A stretch of 44,710 nt of DNA, taken from contig NZ_QAJI01000001.1 of assembly GCF_003852495.1 (NCBI RefSeq), forward strand, positions 212,074-256,783, read 5' to 3'. Under the pieces are notes generated by a model. The model saw nothing but the letters and a program-made list of their open reading frames with translations. It was not told the origin of the DNA and did not search any database. Source of the stretch: Taibaiella sp. KBW10 (GTDB lineage Bacteria > Bacteroidota > Bacteroidia > Chitinophagales > Chitinophagaceae). Each line of letters opens with the position of its first letter. Within the stretch, counting starts at the first letter, position 1. Of this stretch, positions 8,318-16,836 are shown piece by piece. The position numbers were made by a program, and so were the translations under genes.

Positions 8318-9493
8318 ATGCTATCATTTCAGGACAAAAGTACGATTACCATTACCTGCCATAAATTTTTATCGGAAGCCTTAACTAAAGAAGTAAAAGC
8401 TTTGGGCTTTGAAGTGGGCCATACTTTCCCTACCGGCGTTACGCTGGAAGGGAGTTTAAATGACTGCATTAAGTTAAACATGAACCTGCATTGTGCCAGC
8501 CAGGTATTATATAGTCTCAAAAAATTTACCGCCAACAATGCGGATGATGTATATGAACATACTGCCTCTATAGACTGGAGCGGAATTATGGAAGACGAGG
8601 ATTATTTTTCCATTACCAGCAATGTATTGCATCCCACAATCAATAACAATATGTTTGCCAATCTCCGGGTAAAGGATGCGATTGTAGATCAGATCAGGCA
8701 AAGGAGCGGCAAACGACCTAATACCGGCGCAGAGCTGAGCGGGATTGTGATTCACCTTTTCTGGAAGAATGAAGATGCCGAATTATTTTTAGATACCACC
8801 GGTAATTCTATAGGACGACACGGATACCGGAAAATCCCGGGCAGAGCCCCTATGCTGGAAGCACTGGCTGCAGCAACCGTACTGTCGACCAACTGGAATA
8901 AAAATACGCCTTTCCTCAACCCAATGTGTGGCTCCGGTACTTTAGCGATTGAAGCCGTACTGATTGCTACTAATCGTAAGCCCGGATTGTTCCGTACAAA
9001 CTATGCTTTTATGCATGTAAAGGGTTATGATGAACAAGTGTATCATGAAGAAGACAATTTACTGGAAGCGCAGATCATTGATAAACCGGAATTAAAAATC
9101 ATTGCCTCGGACATCAGCCATGATGCCATCATTAATGCCCAAAAGAATGCGATTGCTGCAGGCGTAAAAGACCTGATCACCTTCGAAGTGGGCGATTTTG
9201 AAACAACTACGGTGCCTAAAGATGAAGCCGGTATTGTGTTTATGAACCCGGAATACGGAGATCGCCTGGGCGAACTGGAAGAGCTGGAACACACCTATGC
9301 CCGTATTGGTGATTTCTTCAAGAAAAAATGTTCGGGATATACTGGTTATATTTTTACCGGCAATATGGATCTTGCGCGTAAGATCGGTTTGAAAGCGCAA
9401 CGCAGGATTCCGTTTTACAATAGTAAGATTGAATGCCGCTTGTTTGAATTTGAATTATACAGAGGAACGAAGCGTGTAGAAGCAAATGCATAA
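8318..9493 (+). CDS. THUMP-domain RNA methyltransferase (RlmL N-terminal type)
   Basis: A 391-residue protein with an N-terminal ferredoxin-like/THUMP RNA-binding region (about residues 45-165) and a C-terminal class I methyltransferase domain. The SAM loop is NPMCGSGTLAIEA at about 201, and the catalytic N6/N2-methylase tetrad is NPEYGDR at about 310. This corresponds to the RlmL/YpsC half of the bifunctional gamma-proteobacterial RlmKL, which makes m2G2445 in 23S rRNA; the same fold also occurs in tRNA-modifying TrmN. The second (RlmK) domain is absent, as is usual outside gamma-proteobacteria. It ends 16 bases from a convergent lipoprotein gene. Confidence 0.88.
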   Translation: MLSFQDKSTITITCHKFLSEALTKEVKALGFEVGHTFPTGVTLEGSLNDCIKLNMNLHCASQVLYSLKKFTANNADDVYEHTASIDWSGIMEDEDYFSITSNVLHPTINNNMFANLRVKDAIVDQIRQRSGKRPNTGAELSGIVIHLFWKNEDAELFLDTTGNSIGRHGYRKIPGRAPMLEALAAATVLSTNWNKNTPFLNPMCGSGTLAIEAVLIATNRKPGLFRTNYAFMHVKGYDEQVYHEEDNLLEAQIIDKPELKIIASDISHDAIINAQKNAIAAGVKDLITFEVGDFETTTVPKDEAGIVFMNPEYGDRLGELEELEHTYARIGDFFKKKCSGYTGYIFTGNMDLARKIGLKAQRRIPFYNSKIECRLFEFELYRGTKRVEANA

Positions 9494-9509
9494 CAACACT
9501 GTCAGGGAC

Positions 9510-10091
9510 TTATTGTTGGGATATTCTTGGATATTCCAACAGAAACGCTCCCCTGGAAGAAGCCCCAAATAAAACCATAAATACCCAGGTGCGATAATAG
9601 GTATCATTAATCATAAGGTTGTTATCGGCATTCAGTCCAATCCGCACTTTCTTAATGTCTATACTACCCGCTATATGCGGCAGCCCTTTGATGTGGACAT
9701 TCTTATGCTTCAGGTAGATAAAACCATCACCGTCTTTAAGCTTGTATCGCAATGTTTGCGTCCGTATTTCCTCCCTGCCTTTATAAAAAGAAACGGATAA
9801 AGTCTGCTGATCTATAATATTGAGGGTAAAATAAGCGAGGCCTACACTATCCCATTTAAGGGTATCCATCATCGAGGCATCTCTTTTAAAATTTCGGTAA
9901 AAATGTTCATTAGCATAATAACTATTGAGGGGAACACCTTCACTTTTCAGCCCCTTAATGGCATAGCTACCATTTAGCAAATGTACTTTATTGGCCGTGA
10001 TGGCCTGATGGCCCTGCCCTTTTTTACCAAAAGGGGCACAGCTACCCAACAACAGCAATAAGGCGATAAGGATAAGCGTACATTTTTTCAT
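9510..10091 (-). CDS. Uncharacterised lipoprotein
   Basis: A 193-residue protein with a lipoprotein signal: a hydrophobic core of leucines ending LLGSCAPF, with the lipidated Cys at about 18. The mature part has a strand-rich central region and ends in a segment RTWVFMVLFGASSRGAFLLEYPRI that could be a hydrophobic beta segment or a membrane contact. No domain is recognised. It is on the minus strand downstream of tsaC, 45 bases away, and may be in the same transcript. Confidence 0.6.
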   Translation of the reverse strand: MKKCTLILIALLLLLGSCAPFGKKGQGHQAITANKVHLLNGSYAIKGLKSEGVPLNSYYANEHFYRNFKRDASMMDTLKWDSVGLAYFTLNIIDQQTLSVSFYKGREEIRTQTLRYKLKDGDGFIYLKHKNVHIKGLPHIAGSIDIKKVRIGLNADNNLMINDTYYRTWVFMVLFGASSRGAFLLEYPRISQQ

Positions 10092-10136
10092 CTTGTTGAT
10101 CTGTTAAAGTATACGGAAGCCGTATGGTGAAAGGAT

Positions 10137-10706
10137 TTAGGGGCGAATCACCACAATGCTGCCATCTTCAAGCCATCTAATGATTCTGGAAGGGGCATGT
10201 ATCGTAGTCTCCTCCTGGCGATACTCGGCAATATAATCCACTCCTTTTTTTATATGCTCCTCAATATCGGTAAATACTTGTGGCGTAGGCTTTCCACTCA
10301 CATTAGCAGAGGTGGAGACGATTGGTTTCTTATAGCGCTTCAGCAAGGTCTTACAAAAAGCATCAGCCGTCACCCGTATGGCCACCGTACCGTCGCTATG
10401 TATGGCATTACCGGCCAAACCTACAGCCTGTGGGTAAATAACGGTTGTGGGGCGGTCAAAAGTATTGAGCAAGCCTACCAGGTCCGGCAAAGGATTCGCC
10501 ACATAATTAAATACCGATTTCACATCGGGAAGTAATATGATCAGGCTTTTGCTATCGGCCCGCTGCTTGAGTGCAAATATTTTCTGAACGGCCGCTTCAT
10601 TTGTCGCATCACAACCAATACCCCAAACCGTATCGGTGGGATATAAGATAAGCCCTCCGGCTGATAAGACTTCTATAGCGCGGTTTACTACTGCGTTCAT
10701 CGTCAT
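10137..10706 (-). CDS. tsaC: L-threonylcarbamoyladenylate synthase
   Basis: A 189-residue YrdC/Sua5-domain enzyme that makes threonylcarbamoyl-AMP from threonine, bicarbonate and ATP, the first step toward the t6A modification of ANN-decoding tRNAs. Diagnostic segments are GGLILYPTDTVWGIGCDA near the N-terminus, the KxR motif in ALKQRADSKSLIIL, and the SAN motif in PIVSTSANVSGKPTP. It is the short, single-domain TsaC form without the Sua5 extension. The ATG at 10706 is preferred; it is one base past the stop codon of the glycosyltransferase, so the two are co-transcribed. The upstream TTG at 10715 would overlap that gene. Confidence 0.93.
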   Translation of the reverse strand: MTMNAVVNRAIEVLSAGGLILYPTDTVWGIGCDATNEAAVQKIFALKQRADSKSLIILLPDVKSVFNYVANPLPDLVGLLNTFDRPTTVIYPQAVGLAGNAIHSDGTVAIRVTADAFCKTLLKRYKKPIVSTSANVSGKPTPQVFTDIEEHIKKGVDYIAEYRQEETTIHAPSRIIRWLEDGSIVVIRP

Positions 10707-10707
10707 A

Positions 10708-11814
10708 TTAAACAAAATATTTTTGTAAACGATTAGCCACGTTTTTCAAATAATAGTATTCAAAAAAAGCATCCGGGATATGAGCCTCCACACTTGCTGC
10801 ATGAATGGCTGCGCGCGCAAAGCCCTCCCAATCGGTATCGGGGACAATTTTTAATTTCTGCCCGCAATATTGCTTTTCAATCCCGACTGCACCGGTGGCT
10901 GCAGACACCACTGTCAGGTCCCAGGACAAACTTTCAATCACCTTCGTTTTAACACCACCCCCTGCAGTAACAGGATTGATCATGACGCTGGAATGTTGTA
11001 AAATCGGGTTAAGATCGGGTACAAAACCCAGGTATTTAATCTGTGGTATGGCGGCAATTTGTTCTTGTAATGTTTCGTTTAAATGTTTTCCACAAATGAT
11101 GATTTCAAAGTCGGGCAATTGGGCTTTGAATAGAGGATAAAGCGCCTCGACAATTACCTTAACGGCCGCTTCATTAGGATAATAATTAAGCACTCCCATA
11201 AATAAAAACCAGGGAACATCCGGGTTTAGTCCATGTTCCCGGGCAACCGCAAGTTTATCCTTATCTGTTGTTTGCACCTGATCAAAGTCGCATAGGAAAG
11301 GCATGACCACTGCTTTATCTTTGGGCAGCCCGTAATGAGCCACTGCCCAGGCTGCATCATCTTCGGTCACAAAAAACACCTGATCGGCATGCCGGTAAGC
11401 TCTTTTTTCAAAATGCCACATGAGTTTCCACCACCATTTACCTACGGTACGAAAACGTTCGGATTCTATATTATGAGAACGGATGTATAAGGGTACCTTT
11501 TGCTTACGGGCCACATAATGCACTGCAGGGAAAAGGTAATGATGATGACAAAACAAATAATCGGGCCGTTCTGATTGGCTAAGCTGCCGTAATTGTCGCG
11601 TAAGCCAATAAGGGATATATCGGCTACGGCTATTGGTCAAGACATTTTTCAGGGTAAAGGGCCATTGTCCCGGCTTTACTTCATTGGCCGCTACCGTAAC
11701 GGTGGTCACTTTATTATAGGTGCTGAGTAGTTTTTCCACAAACAAAATACCCCAATGCCCTCCCGAGGTGGGCGGCAGGAATTTATAAGGAACAAGACTC
11801 AAAATTTTGGACAT
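10708..11814 (-). CDS. GT4-type glycosyltransferase
   Basis: A 368-residue GT-B fold glycosyltransferase. The N-terminal domain has the glycine-rich acceptor loop FLPPTSGGHWG. The C-terminal nucleotide-sugar domain has MGVLNYYPNEAAVK, and the segment SSVMINPVTAGGGVKTKVIESLSW that corresponds to the EX7E-type donor-binding region. It probably adds a sugar to an envelope glycan, lipid or secreted polymer; donor and acceptor cannot be predicted. The ATG at 11814 is used, since the ORF start at 11823 is a TTG. There is no polysaccharide cluster here; it is linked to tsaC only. Confidence 0.85.
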   Translation of the reverse strand: MSKILSLVPYKFLPPTSGGHWGILFVEKLLSTYNKVTTVTVAANEVKPGQWPFTLKNVLTNSRSRYIPYWLTRQLRQLSQSERPDYLFCHHHYLFPAVHYVARKQKVPLYIRSHNIESERFRTVGKWWWKLMWHFEKRAYRHADQVFFVTEDDAAWAVAHYGLPKDKAVVMPFLCDFDQVQTTDKDKLAVAREHGLNPDVPWFLFMGVLNYYPNEAAVKVIVEALYPLFKAQLPDFEIIICGKHLNETLQEQIAAIPQIKYLGFVPDLNPILQHSSVMINPVTAGGGVKTKVIESLSWDLTVVSAATGAVGIEKQYCGQKLKIVPDTDWEGFARAAIHAASVEAHIPDAFFEYYYLKNVANRLQKYFV

Positions 11815-11899
11815 AGTTTGCAATTTATATCAAAATATACATTCGAAAAAGGGATTAGCCCATATTTCTAAAAGATTCCGGCCATCAAGTGCAATAAAA

Positions 11900-11924
11900 A
11901 GAGCGCCAACAATTTGGGCGCTCT
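11900..11924 (-). terminator. Terminator after atpG
   Basis: AGAGCGCC (11900-11907), a 9-base loop, then GGCGCTCT (11917-11924). On the minus strand the stem is followed by TTTTTATTGC. It lies 25 bases downstream of the atpG stop. Confidence 0.85.
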
Positions 11925-11948
11925 CTTTATTATAATTCGTTTTAGACC

Positions 11949-12818
11949 TTATCCTTGCAAAGCCGCGGCACCACTTACGATCTCCGTAAGCTCGGTGGTA
12001 ATCGCTGCCTGACGGGCTCTGTTGTAGGACACTTTCAGGTTTTTCAAAATCTCATTCGCATTTTCTGTTGCTTTATCCATTGCGGTCATACGGGCACCAT
12101 GCTCAGAAGCATTTGCATCCAATACCGCTTTATACACTTGCGTGTTCAGGATTCTCGGCATTAATTCCGCGATCAGGATATCCTTAGAAGGTTCAAAAAT
12201 AAAGTCCGTTTCTTTTTGATTCTCCGCTTTTTCTACTTTTGGAATCGGTAAATATTCTTCTGTTACAAAAGCCTGAGTCGCTGCGTTTTTAAACTGGCTG
12301 TAAACCAGTTCTACTTTATCATATGTTTTGTTCAAAAATGCTTCCTGCGCATAAACGGCTGCTTTTTTCACATTTTCAAAGCTTAAATCAGAGAAGGTTG
12401 CCCAATAATCTGCATTTAATTTATACCCGTGTTTCAGGAAATATTCATATCCTTTTTTACCGATTGGCAACATCGTTACATCTTGTTTCGCATATTTATC
12501 CGCGATCAATTGCTTCGCAGCTTTGATTACATTCGTGTTATAAGCACCACAAGTTCCTCTATCAGAAGTAATCGGGATGATCAACACGCGTTCAACCGCA
12601 CGCTCTTCTGCCAGCTCCAGTACCATATTATCGTTAAGGCTGCTTACAATGTTGCTCAACATTTCCTGCATCTTTTGCGTGTAAGGACGCATTTGTAATA
12701 TTGCATCCTGTGCACGACGTAGTTTTGCCGCACTCACCATTTTCATGGCTTTGGTAATCTGTTGCGTTGAGGTAACTGATTGTATCCGTAATCTTACTTC
12801 TTTAAGTTGCCCTGACAT
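11949..12818 (-). CDS. atpG: ATP synthase F1 gamma subunit
   Basis: A 289-residue central-stalk subunit of F1F0 ATP synthase, which rotates inside the alpha3beta3 head. Both terminal helices that form the coiled-coil shaft are recognisable: the N-terminal VTSTQQITKAMKMVSAAKL and the C-terminal GARMTAMDKATENANEI followed by YNRARQAAITTELTEIVSGA. Length is normal. In most bacteria atpG follows atpA in the atp operon; here the upstream neighbour on the same strand is an acyltransferase gene, and atpG has its own near-consensus promoter and its own terminator. It therefore appears to be a separate transcription unit. Confidence 0.97.
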   Translation of the reverse strand: MSGQLKEVRLRIQSVTSTQQITKAMKMVSAAKLRRAQDAILQMRPYTQKMQEMLSNIVSSLNDNMVLELAEERAVERVLIIPITSDRGTCGAYNTNVIKAAKQLIADKYAKQDVTMLPIGKKGYEYFLKHGYKLNADYWATFSDLSFENVKKAAVYAQEAFLNKTYDKVELVYSQFKNAATQAFVTEEYLPIPKVEKAENQKETDFIFEPSKDILIAELMPRILNTQVYKAVLDANASEHGARMTAMDKATENANEILKNLKVSYNRARQAAITTELTEIVSGAAALQG

Positions 12819-12856
12819 ATATTTATTATAAAATTATGATATGTTAATTTTGGGTG

Positions 12857-12888
12857 CAAAGGTACACCTCGTTACTTATTATTCCAAA
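12857..12888 (-). promoter_or_regulatory. Consensus promoter for atpG
   Basis: On the minus strand TTTG (12888-12885), a 20-bp spacer, then TACCTTTG (12864-12857). This matches both parts of the Bacteroidota housekeeping consensus. The -7 box ends 38 bases before the atpG ATG. Confidence 0.8.
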
Positions 12889-12910
12889 TCTAAATAGACC
12901 TATTTGCCGT

Positions 12911-14014
12911 TTAAATTTCAACGCTGGCTTTCATTTTACCGGCTATTTTCTTACCCCATCGCATAAAAGGCATTTCGACCCAGTGATAAACCATGGTTGC
13001 CAATACCGTAGCAACTGCTATAAGTGCAAAAAGCAAAATGATAAATGTTCTCTTTTCATGGCCGCCCAGCAAGGCATTTAGACGATCCCAGTATTCATAT
13101 ATAAAGCGTACCAGCACCCAGTGCACCAGATAAATACCATAAGAAATCTTGCCATAAAATAACAATATACGGTGCTCCAAAATACGTTGTATGGAGGCAA
13201 ACCGGATACAGGCGATGAGGAAGATAAAAGAGGCGATACCCGAATAAAAAAAGAAATCCATCCTGGTATAATCCGAAAAGGTCTTAAAAAACGGTCCGAA
13301 AGGCGATAGCTTATCGATTTTCCTTAAGGAAAACAAAACGATGGCGATCAGGATAACGGGCACTCGATACCGGTATAGGGTTGTGGTTTTAAATTGCGGC
13401 CCCGAAAGGTATTTAAAATTGATGGCGACCACCATACCCAGCAGAAAGTGGATCATTAAAGAACCGATCACCAAATTGCCCAGAAACACGGCGGCTAACA
13501 ACCAATAAACTAGTTTTTTGTTGTATTTGGCCGCAAGAATAAAAAAGGGAATCAAAAAAGAGGCTGCCAACTCTATGCCCAGGGTCCATCCCGGCAAGAA
13601 ATGGTTATTGAATCCCCTGATCAGAAACAGCTCCTGCCAGAAGTCCTTATAACTGTGCCGGAATACATTGCTCCATTGCGTCCAGTTCATTTCATGACGC
13701 ATGGAATAGATAAAATTCATTAAAAAGGCCACCAGAAACCCCGGATACAACCTAAAAACCCTGTTGACATAAAACTTACCGATATCCAACTTTTTGTCCA
13801 GGATAAGAAAGGGATAAGCCAATACAAAGCCGCTTAATACAAAAAAGAAGGACACCGCATCGTTTTCATTGATAAAAACCGACACCCATTTGATGCCGAT
13901 GTTCTGCTCAAATTTCCAATTGATATAATGCCCCACCAGCACCATCATGGCTGCAATACCCCTGGCGGAGTCTAAATAGTGCAAACGGTTCTGTTTCGCG
14001 GGAATAATGTCCAT
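12911..14014 (-). CDS. Acyltransferase 3 family membrane protein
   Basis: A 367-residue integral membrane protein of the acyltransferase-3 (OafA/NodX/YrhL) family with about ten predicted membrane segments. The N-terminus has the family pattern LHYLDSARGIAAMMVLVGHY, in which the His near residue 29 is thought to be catalytic. FFFVLSGFVLAYPF follows, and there is an RVFRLYPGF motif near residue 90. Such proteins move acetyl or other acyl groups to sugars of surface glycans across the inner membrane. No SGNH domain is fused. No polysaccharide locus surrounds it, so the substrate is open. The gene is 46 bases downstream of the TerC gene on the same strand. Confidence 0.88.
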   Translation of the reverse strand: MDIIPAKQNRLHYLDSARGIAAMMVLVGHYINWKFEQNIGIKWVSVFINENDAVSFFFVLSGFVLAYPFLILDKKLDIGKFYVNRVFRLYPGFLVAFLMNFIYSMRHEMNWTQWSNVFRHSYKDFWQELFLIRGFNNHFLPGWTLGIELAASFLIPFFILAAKYNKKLVYWLLAAVFLGNLVIGSLMIHFLLGMVVAINFKYLSGPQFKTTTLYRYRVPVILIAIVLFSLRKIDKLSPFGPFFKTFSDYTRMDFFFYSGIASFIFLIACIRFASIQRILEHRILLFYGKISYGIYLVHWVLVRFIYEYWDRLNALLGGHEKRTFIILLFALIAVATVLATMVYHWVEMPFMRWGKKIAGKMKASVEI

Positions 14015-14060
14015 CTCGAATATTAAATTTACAGGAAGTATCGCCTTACGGCCTAACGAA

Positions 14061-14837
14061 TTACAACTTATCTACCTCATCTGCCATCTCTGCCATTCTA
14101 TCGCTGCGCTCTTTGCTCCTGCGCACTGCCCGGAGATTGATCATCTCTACGATAACAGAGAAGGCCATAGCAAAATAAGCATAGTTTTTCAAGTGCAATT
14201 CATGCGCTTTTTCCGCATTCCAGCCCTCAACTAATAAGATAAACCCAATCATTACCAAGAAGGACAAAGCCAGCATTTTGATGGTCGGATGTTTTTCAAT
14301 AAACCCGGCAATGTTCGGGCTGAAGCGGAACATCACAAACATAGCCACGACTACTGCAGCCACCATAATTTCTATATGTTTCGCGGTACCGCCCGCAGTA
14401 ATGATACTGTCAAAACTAAAGATCATATCGATCAGGATAATCTGCGACACGGCCTTAGGCAAGGTGAGCATGGTCTTTTTGCCGGACTCATGGTGCTCCT
14501 CCCCTTCCATTTTCGCATGGATCTCTTTTACCGTTTTATAAATCAGGAAGGTTCCACCTAAAAGCATGACCAGACTGGCCAGGTCAAAGCCTTTATCCAT
14601 TATGGTAAAGAGAGGCTTTCCTTTTTGAGACAACAACCAGCTTAGGGCCAGCAGTAATAAGCAACGTACACCGATACCGGTAAACATCCAGATGGTACGG
14701 CCTTTTTTACGCAGGTTTTCGGGTAAGCGGTTCAGGATGATGCTTACAAAAATAACATTATCAATACCCAGTACGACTTCTAATACGACCAGGATTACAA
14801 AACTCAGGATACTGTCAAAGGTTAATAAATGTTCCAT
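14061..14837 (-). CDS. TerC family integral membrane protein
   Basis: A 258-residue TerC-family membrane protein with seven or so hydrophobic segments. Family marks are the acidic intramembrane motifs LEVVLGIDNVIF near residue 19 and DMIFSFDSIITAGG near residue 136. TerC-family members (Alx, MeeF/MeeY) export manganese or help load metal onto exported enzymes; the older tellurite label comes from plasmid ter operons. No other ter gene is present here, so metal export is the better guess. Between the two halves is a hydrophilic loop with Glu/His residues (GEEHHESGK). Confidence 0.88.
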   Translation of the reverse strand: MEHLLTFDSILSFVILVVLEVVLGIDNVIFVSIILNRLPENLRKKGRTIWMFTGIGVRCLLLLALSWLLSQKGKPLFTIMDKGFDLASLVMLLGGTFLIYKTVKEIHAKMEGEEHHESGKKTMLTLPKAVSQIILIDMIFSFDSIITAGGTAKHIEIMVAAVVVAMFVMFRFSPNIAGFIEKHPTIKMLALSFLVMIGFILLVEGWNAEKAHELHLKNYAYFAMAFSVIVEMINLRAVRRSKERSDRMAEMADEVDKL

Positions 14838-14903
14838 CGGGTGTTTTATTTTTTCGTTTTTATTTTAAGTGACGCGAAATTAATTGTTTTTTGAGGAATG
14901 GCA

Positions 14904-16277
14904 TTAAAATAATAACTGATATATATCGGCTACTTTATTGACCGATCTGATCTCGATCTTAAATTTACCCGTATCCAGGCCTTTGGTATTGGCTTTAGGA
15001 ATAAATACAGCATCCATCCCCATTTTGTCTGCCTCGGCAATGCGTTGTTCAATACGGTTTACCGCACGGATCTCACCGGATAATCCTACTTCTCCGATAA
15101 AGCAGACATTAGCGGGCAGGGCTTTATCTTCATAGGAAGACAATAGCGCACAAACAATCGCAAGGTCGATAGAAGGGTCTTCAATACGTAAGCCACCGGC
15201 AATATTCAGAAAGACGTCCTTCATCCCAAAATGGAACCCGCCTCTTTTCTCCAGCACGGCCAACAATAATTGTAAGCGGCGCAGGTCAAAGCCATTGACG
15301 GTACGCTGCGGCGTGCCATATACCGCCTGCGAGACCAAAGCCTGGGTTTCGATCATCAGTGGACGCATGCCTTCAATAGCTGCCGCAAGGGCAATCCCGC
15401 TTAAAGGCTCTTCATGTTGGGTAATAAGGATCTCGGAGGGATTACTTACCCCACGCATCCCATTATGAACCATTTCATAGATCCCCAATTCGGCTGTAGA
15501 GCCAAAGCGGTTTTTCAGCGTGCGCAAAATCCGATAGGCATAATGCCGGTCGCCCTCAAACTGCAATACGGTATCGACCATATGCTCCAGTATTTTAGGG
15601 CCGGCGATACTCCCCTCTTTGGTAATGTGGCCAATGATAGATACCGGCGTGCCTGTTTGTTTGGCAAAGCGTTGTAACTCGGCGGCACATTCCCTTACTT
15701 GCGATACACTTCCCGGCGCACTTTCAATGTAAGGCGATTCCAGTGTTTGTATCGAATCTATTATAACCCAATTGGGCTGTATTTTTTTGATTTCCTGAAA
15801 AATGGTCTGCGTATTGGTTGCCGTCAGCAGGTAGAGGTGCGGATGTACAATACCAATCCTATCGGCCCGCATTTTGATCTGGTGCATACTTTCCTCTCCA
15901 GAAACGTACAGCACCCTTAGATTGATCGCTTGCAGGGCACATTGCAAGAACAAAGTAGATTTCCCGATTCCCGGATCTCCGGCAATCAGGGTTACCGAGC
16001 CTTGTACCAGCCCACCGCCTAAAGTACGGTTTAGCTCATCGTCGGGTAAAACATAGCGAATTTCTTCTTCCGATTGTATGTCAGCAATGTTTTTCGCCTT
16101 ATTATTGGCTTTATTCACCTCTTCAGTCCACAGTTCTTTAATATCTGCTTTTGCAGAAGGTTTTTCTTTTACCTCTTCTACAAAAGTGTTCCATTCATTA
16201 CAACTGGGACACTTACCCGCCCATTTAGAGCTTTCAAATCCACAATTCTGGCAAAAAAAGGCTGATTTTGTCTTCAT
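14904..16277 (-). CDS. radA: DNA repair protein RadA (Sms)
   Basis: A 457-residue RecA-like helicase that drives branch migration during homologous recombination. Domains in order: a four-Cys zinc finger (C9, C12, C23, C26); a RecA-type ATPase with Walker A GDPGIGKST (about 100-108) and Walker B in WVIIDSIQTL; the RadA-specific KNRFGS motif (about 255-260); and a C-terminal Lon-protease-like domain without the catalytic site, ending DIYQLLF. Length and motifs are complete. The panD transcript upstream ends in a terminator, so radA has its own promoter, though I do not see a clear one. Confidence 0.97.
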   Translation of the reverse strand: MKTKSAFFCQNCGFESSKWAGKCPSCNEWNTFVEEVKEKPSAKADIKELWTEEVNKANNKAKNIADIQSEEEIRYVLPDDELNRTLGGGLVQGSVTLIAGDPGIGKSTLFLQCALQAINLRVLYVSGEESMHQIKMRADRIGIVHPHLYLLTATNTQTIFQEIKKIQPNWVIIDSIQTLESPYIESAPGSVSQVRECAAELQRFAKQTGTPVSIIGHITKEGSIAGPKILEHMVDTVLQFEGDRHYAYRILRTLKNRFGSTAELGIYEMVHNGMRGVSNPSEILITQHEEPLSGIALAAAIEGMRPLMIETQALVSQAVYGTPQRTVNGFDLRRLQLLLAVLEKRGGFHFGMKDVFLNIAGGLRIEDPSIDLAIVCALLSSYEDKALPANVCFIGEVGLSGEIRAVNRIEQRIAEADKMGMDAVFIPKANTKGLDTGKFKIEIRSVNKVADIYQLLF

Positions 16278-16330
16278 GATTATCGTTTCAAAAAATTCAA
16301 TTACACATGCCTAAAAGGCTTAGGATGCAA

Positions 16331-16354
16331 AAAGCGTACCTAAAAGTACGCTTT
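16331..16354 (-). terminator. Terminator after panD
   Basis: AAAGCGTAC (16331-16339), a 6-base loop, GTACGCTTT (16346-16354). On the minus strand it is followed by a T tract. It lies 26 bases past the panD stop codon. Confidence 0.8.
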
Positions 16355-16379
16355 CCAATTATTTTATGTAAATCAAATT

Positions 16380-16724
16380 TTACAGTTTATTGTCCTCTTT
16401 AGGGAAGATTATTGAAGGTTCATAAACCTTAGCGGCTTCAAAATCCATAATACAGTAAGAAATGATGATAATCATATCTCCCGGAGTGACCTTACGGGCA
16501 GCCGGACCATTTAAACAGATTTGGCCACTTCCTCTTTGTCCTTTGATCACATAGGTCTCTAAACGCTCTCCATTATTGATGTTAACGATTTGTACTTTCT
16601 CGTTTTCAATAATATTTGCGGCTTCCATCAGATCCTGATCGATGGTGATACTTCCAATATAATTCAGGTTCGCTTCCGTAACCGTAACTCTGTGAATCTT
16701 GGATTTTAATAACTGAATTTGCAT
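16380..16724 (-). CDS. panD: Aspartate 1-decarboxylase
   Basis: A 114-residue pyruvoyl enzyme that decarboxylates L-aspartate to beta-alanine for pantothenate and CoA synthesis. With the start at 16724 ([11 protein letters not shown]) the self-cleavage site falls at Gly24-Ser25 in NYIGSITID, exactly the position in E. coli PanD; Ser25 becomes the pyruvoyl group. Lys9 and Tyr22 region residues, and the conserved [15 protein letters not shown] segment, are present. An upstream in-frame ATG at 16760 would put the start upstream of the TACCTTTG promoter box and is rejected. No panB or panC is adjacent. Maturation factor PanM/PanZ is not needed in this lineage. Confidence 0.96.
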   Translation of the reverse strand: MQIQLLKSKIHRVTVTEANLNYIGSITIDQDLMEAANIIENEKVQIVNINNGERLETYVIKGQRGSGQICLNGPAARKVTPGDMIIIISYCIMDFEAAKVYEPSIIFPKEDNKL

Positions 16725-16732
16725 AGCGGATG

Positions 16733-16740
16733 CAAAGGTA
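16733..16740 (-). promoter_or_regulatory. -7 box for panD
   Basis: The minus strand reads TACCTTTGC, an exact TAnnTTTG match ending only 8 bases before the panD ATG at 16724. The mRNA leader must be only a few bases long. A TTG 17 bp upstream is a possible, slightly close -33 element. Confidence 0.65.
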
Positions 16741-16836
16741 GGAAAAAACATAAATATCAATTATTAAAATCATAATTAAATTAGTTTTACGATATTCGCA
16801 GTTATAACGATAACATCTGAAAACACCCCGTATTTC

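Noticed and set aside
10111-10125. Short hairpin ATACGG-AAG-CCGTAT after tsaC
   Set aside because: Six base pairs with a 3-base loop and a poor T tract; could be chance.
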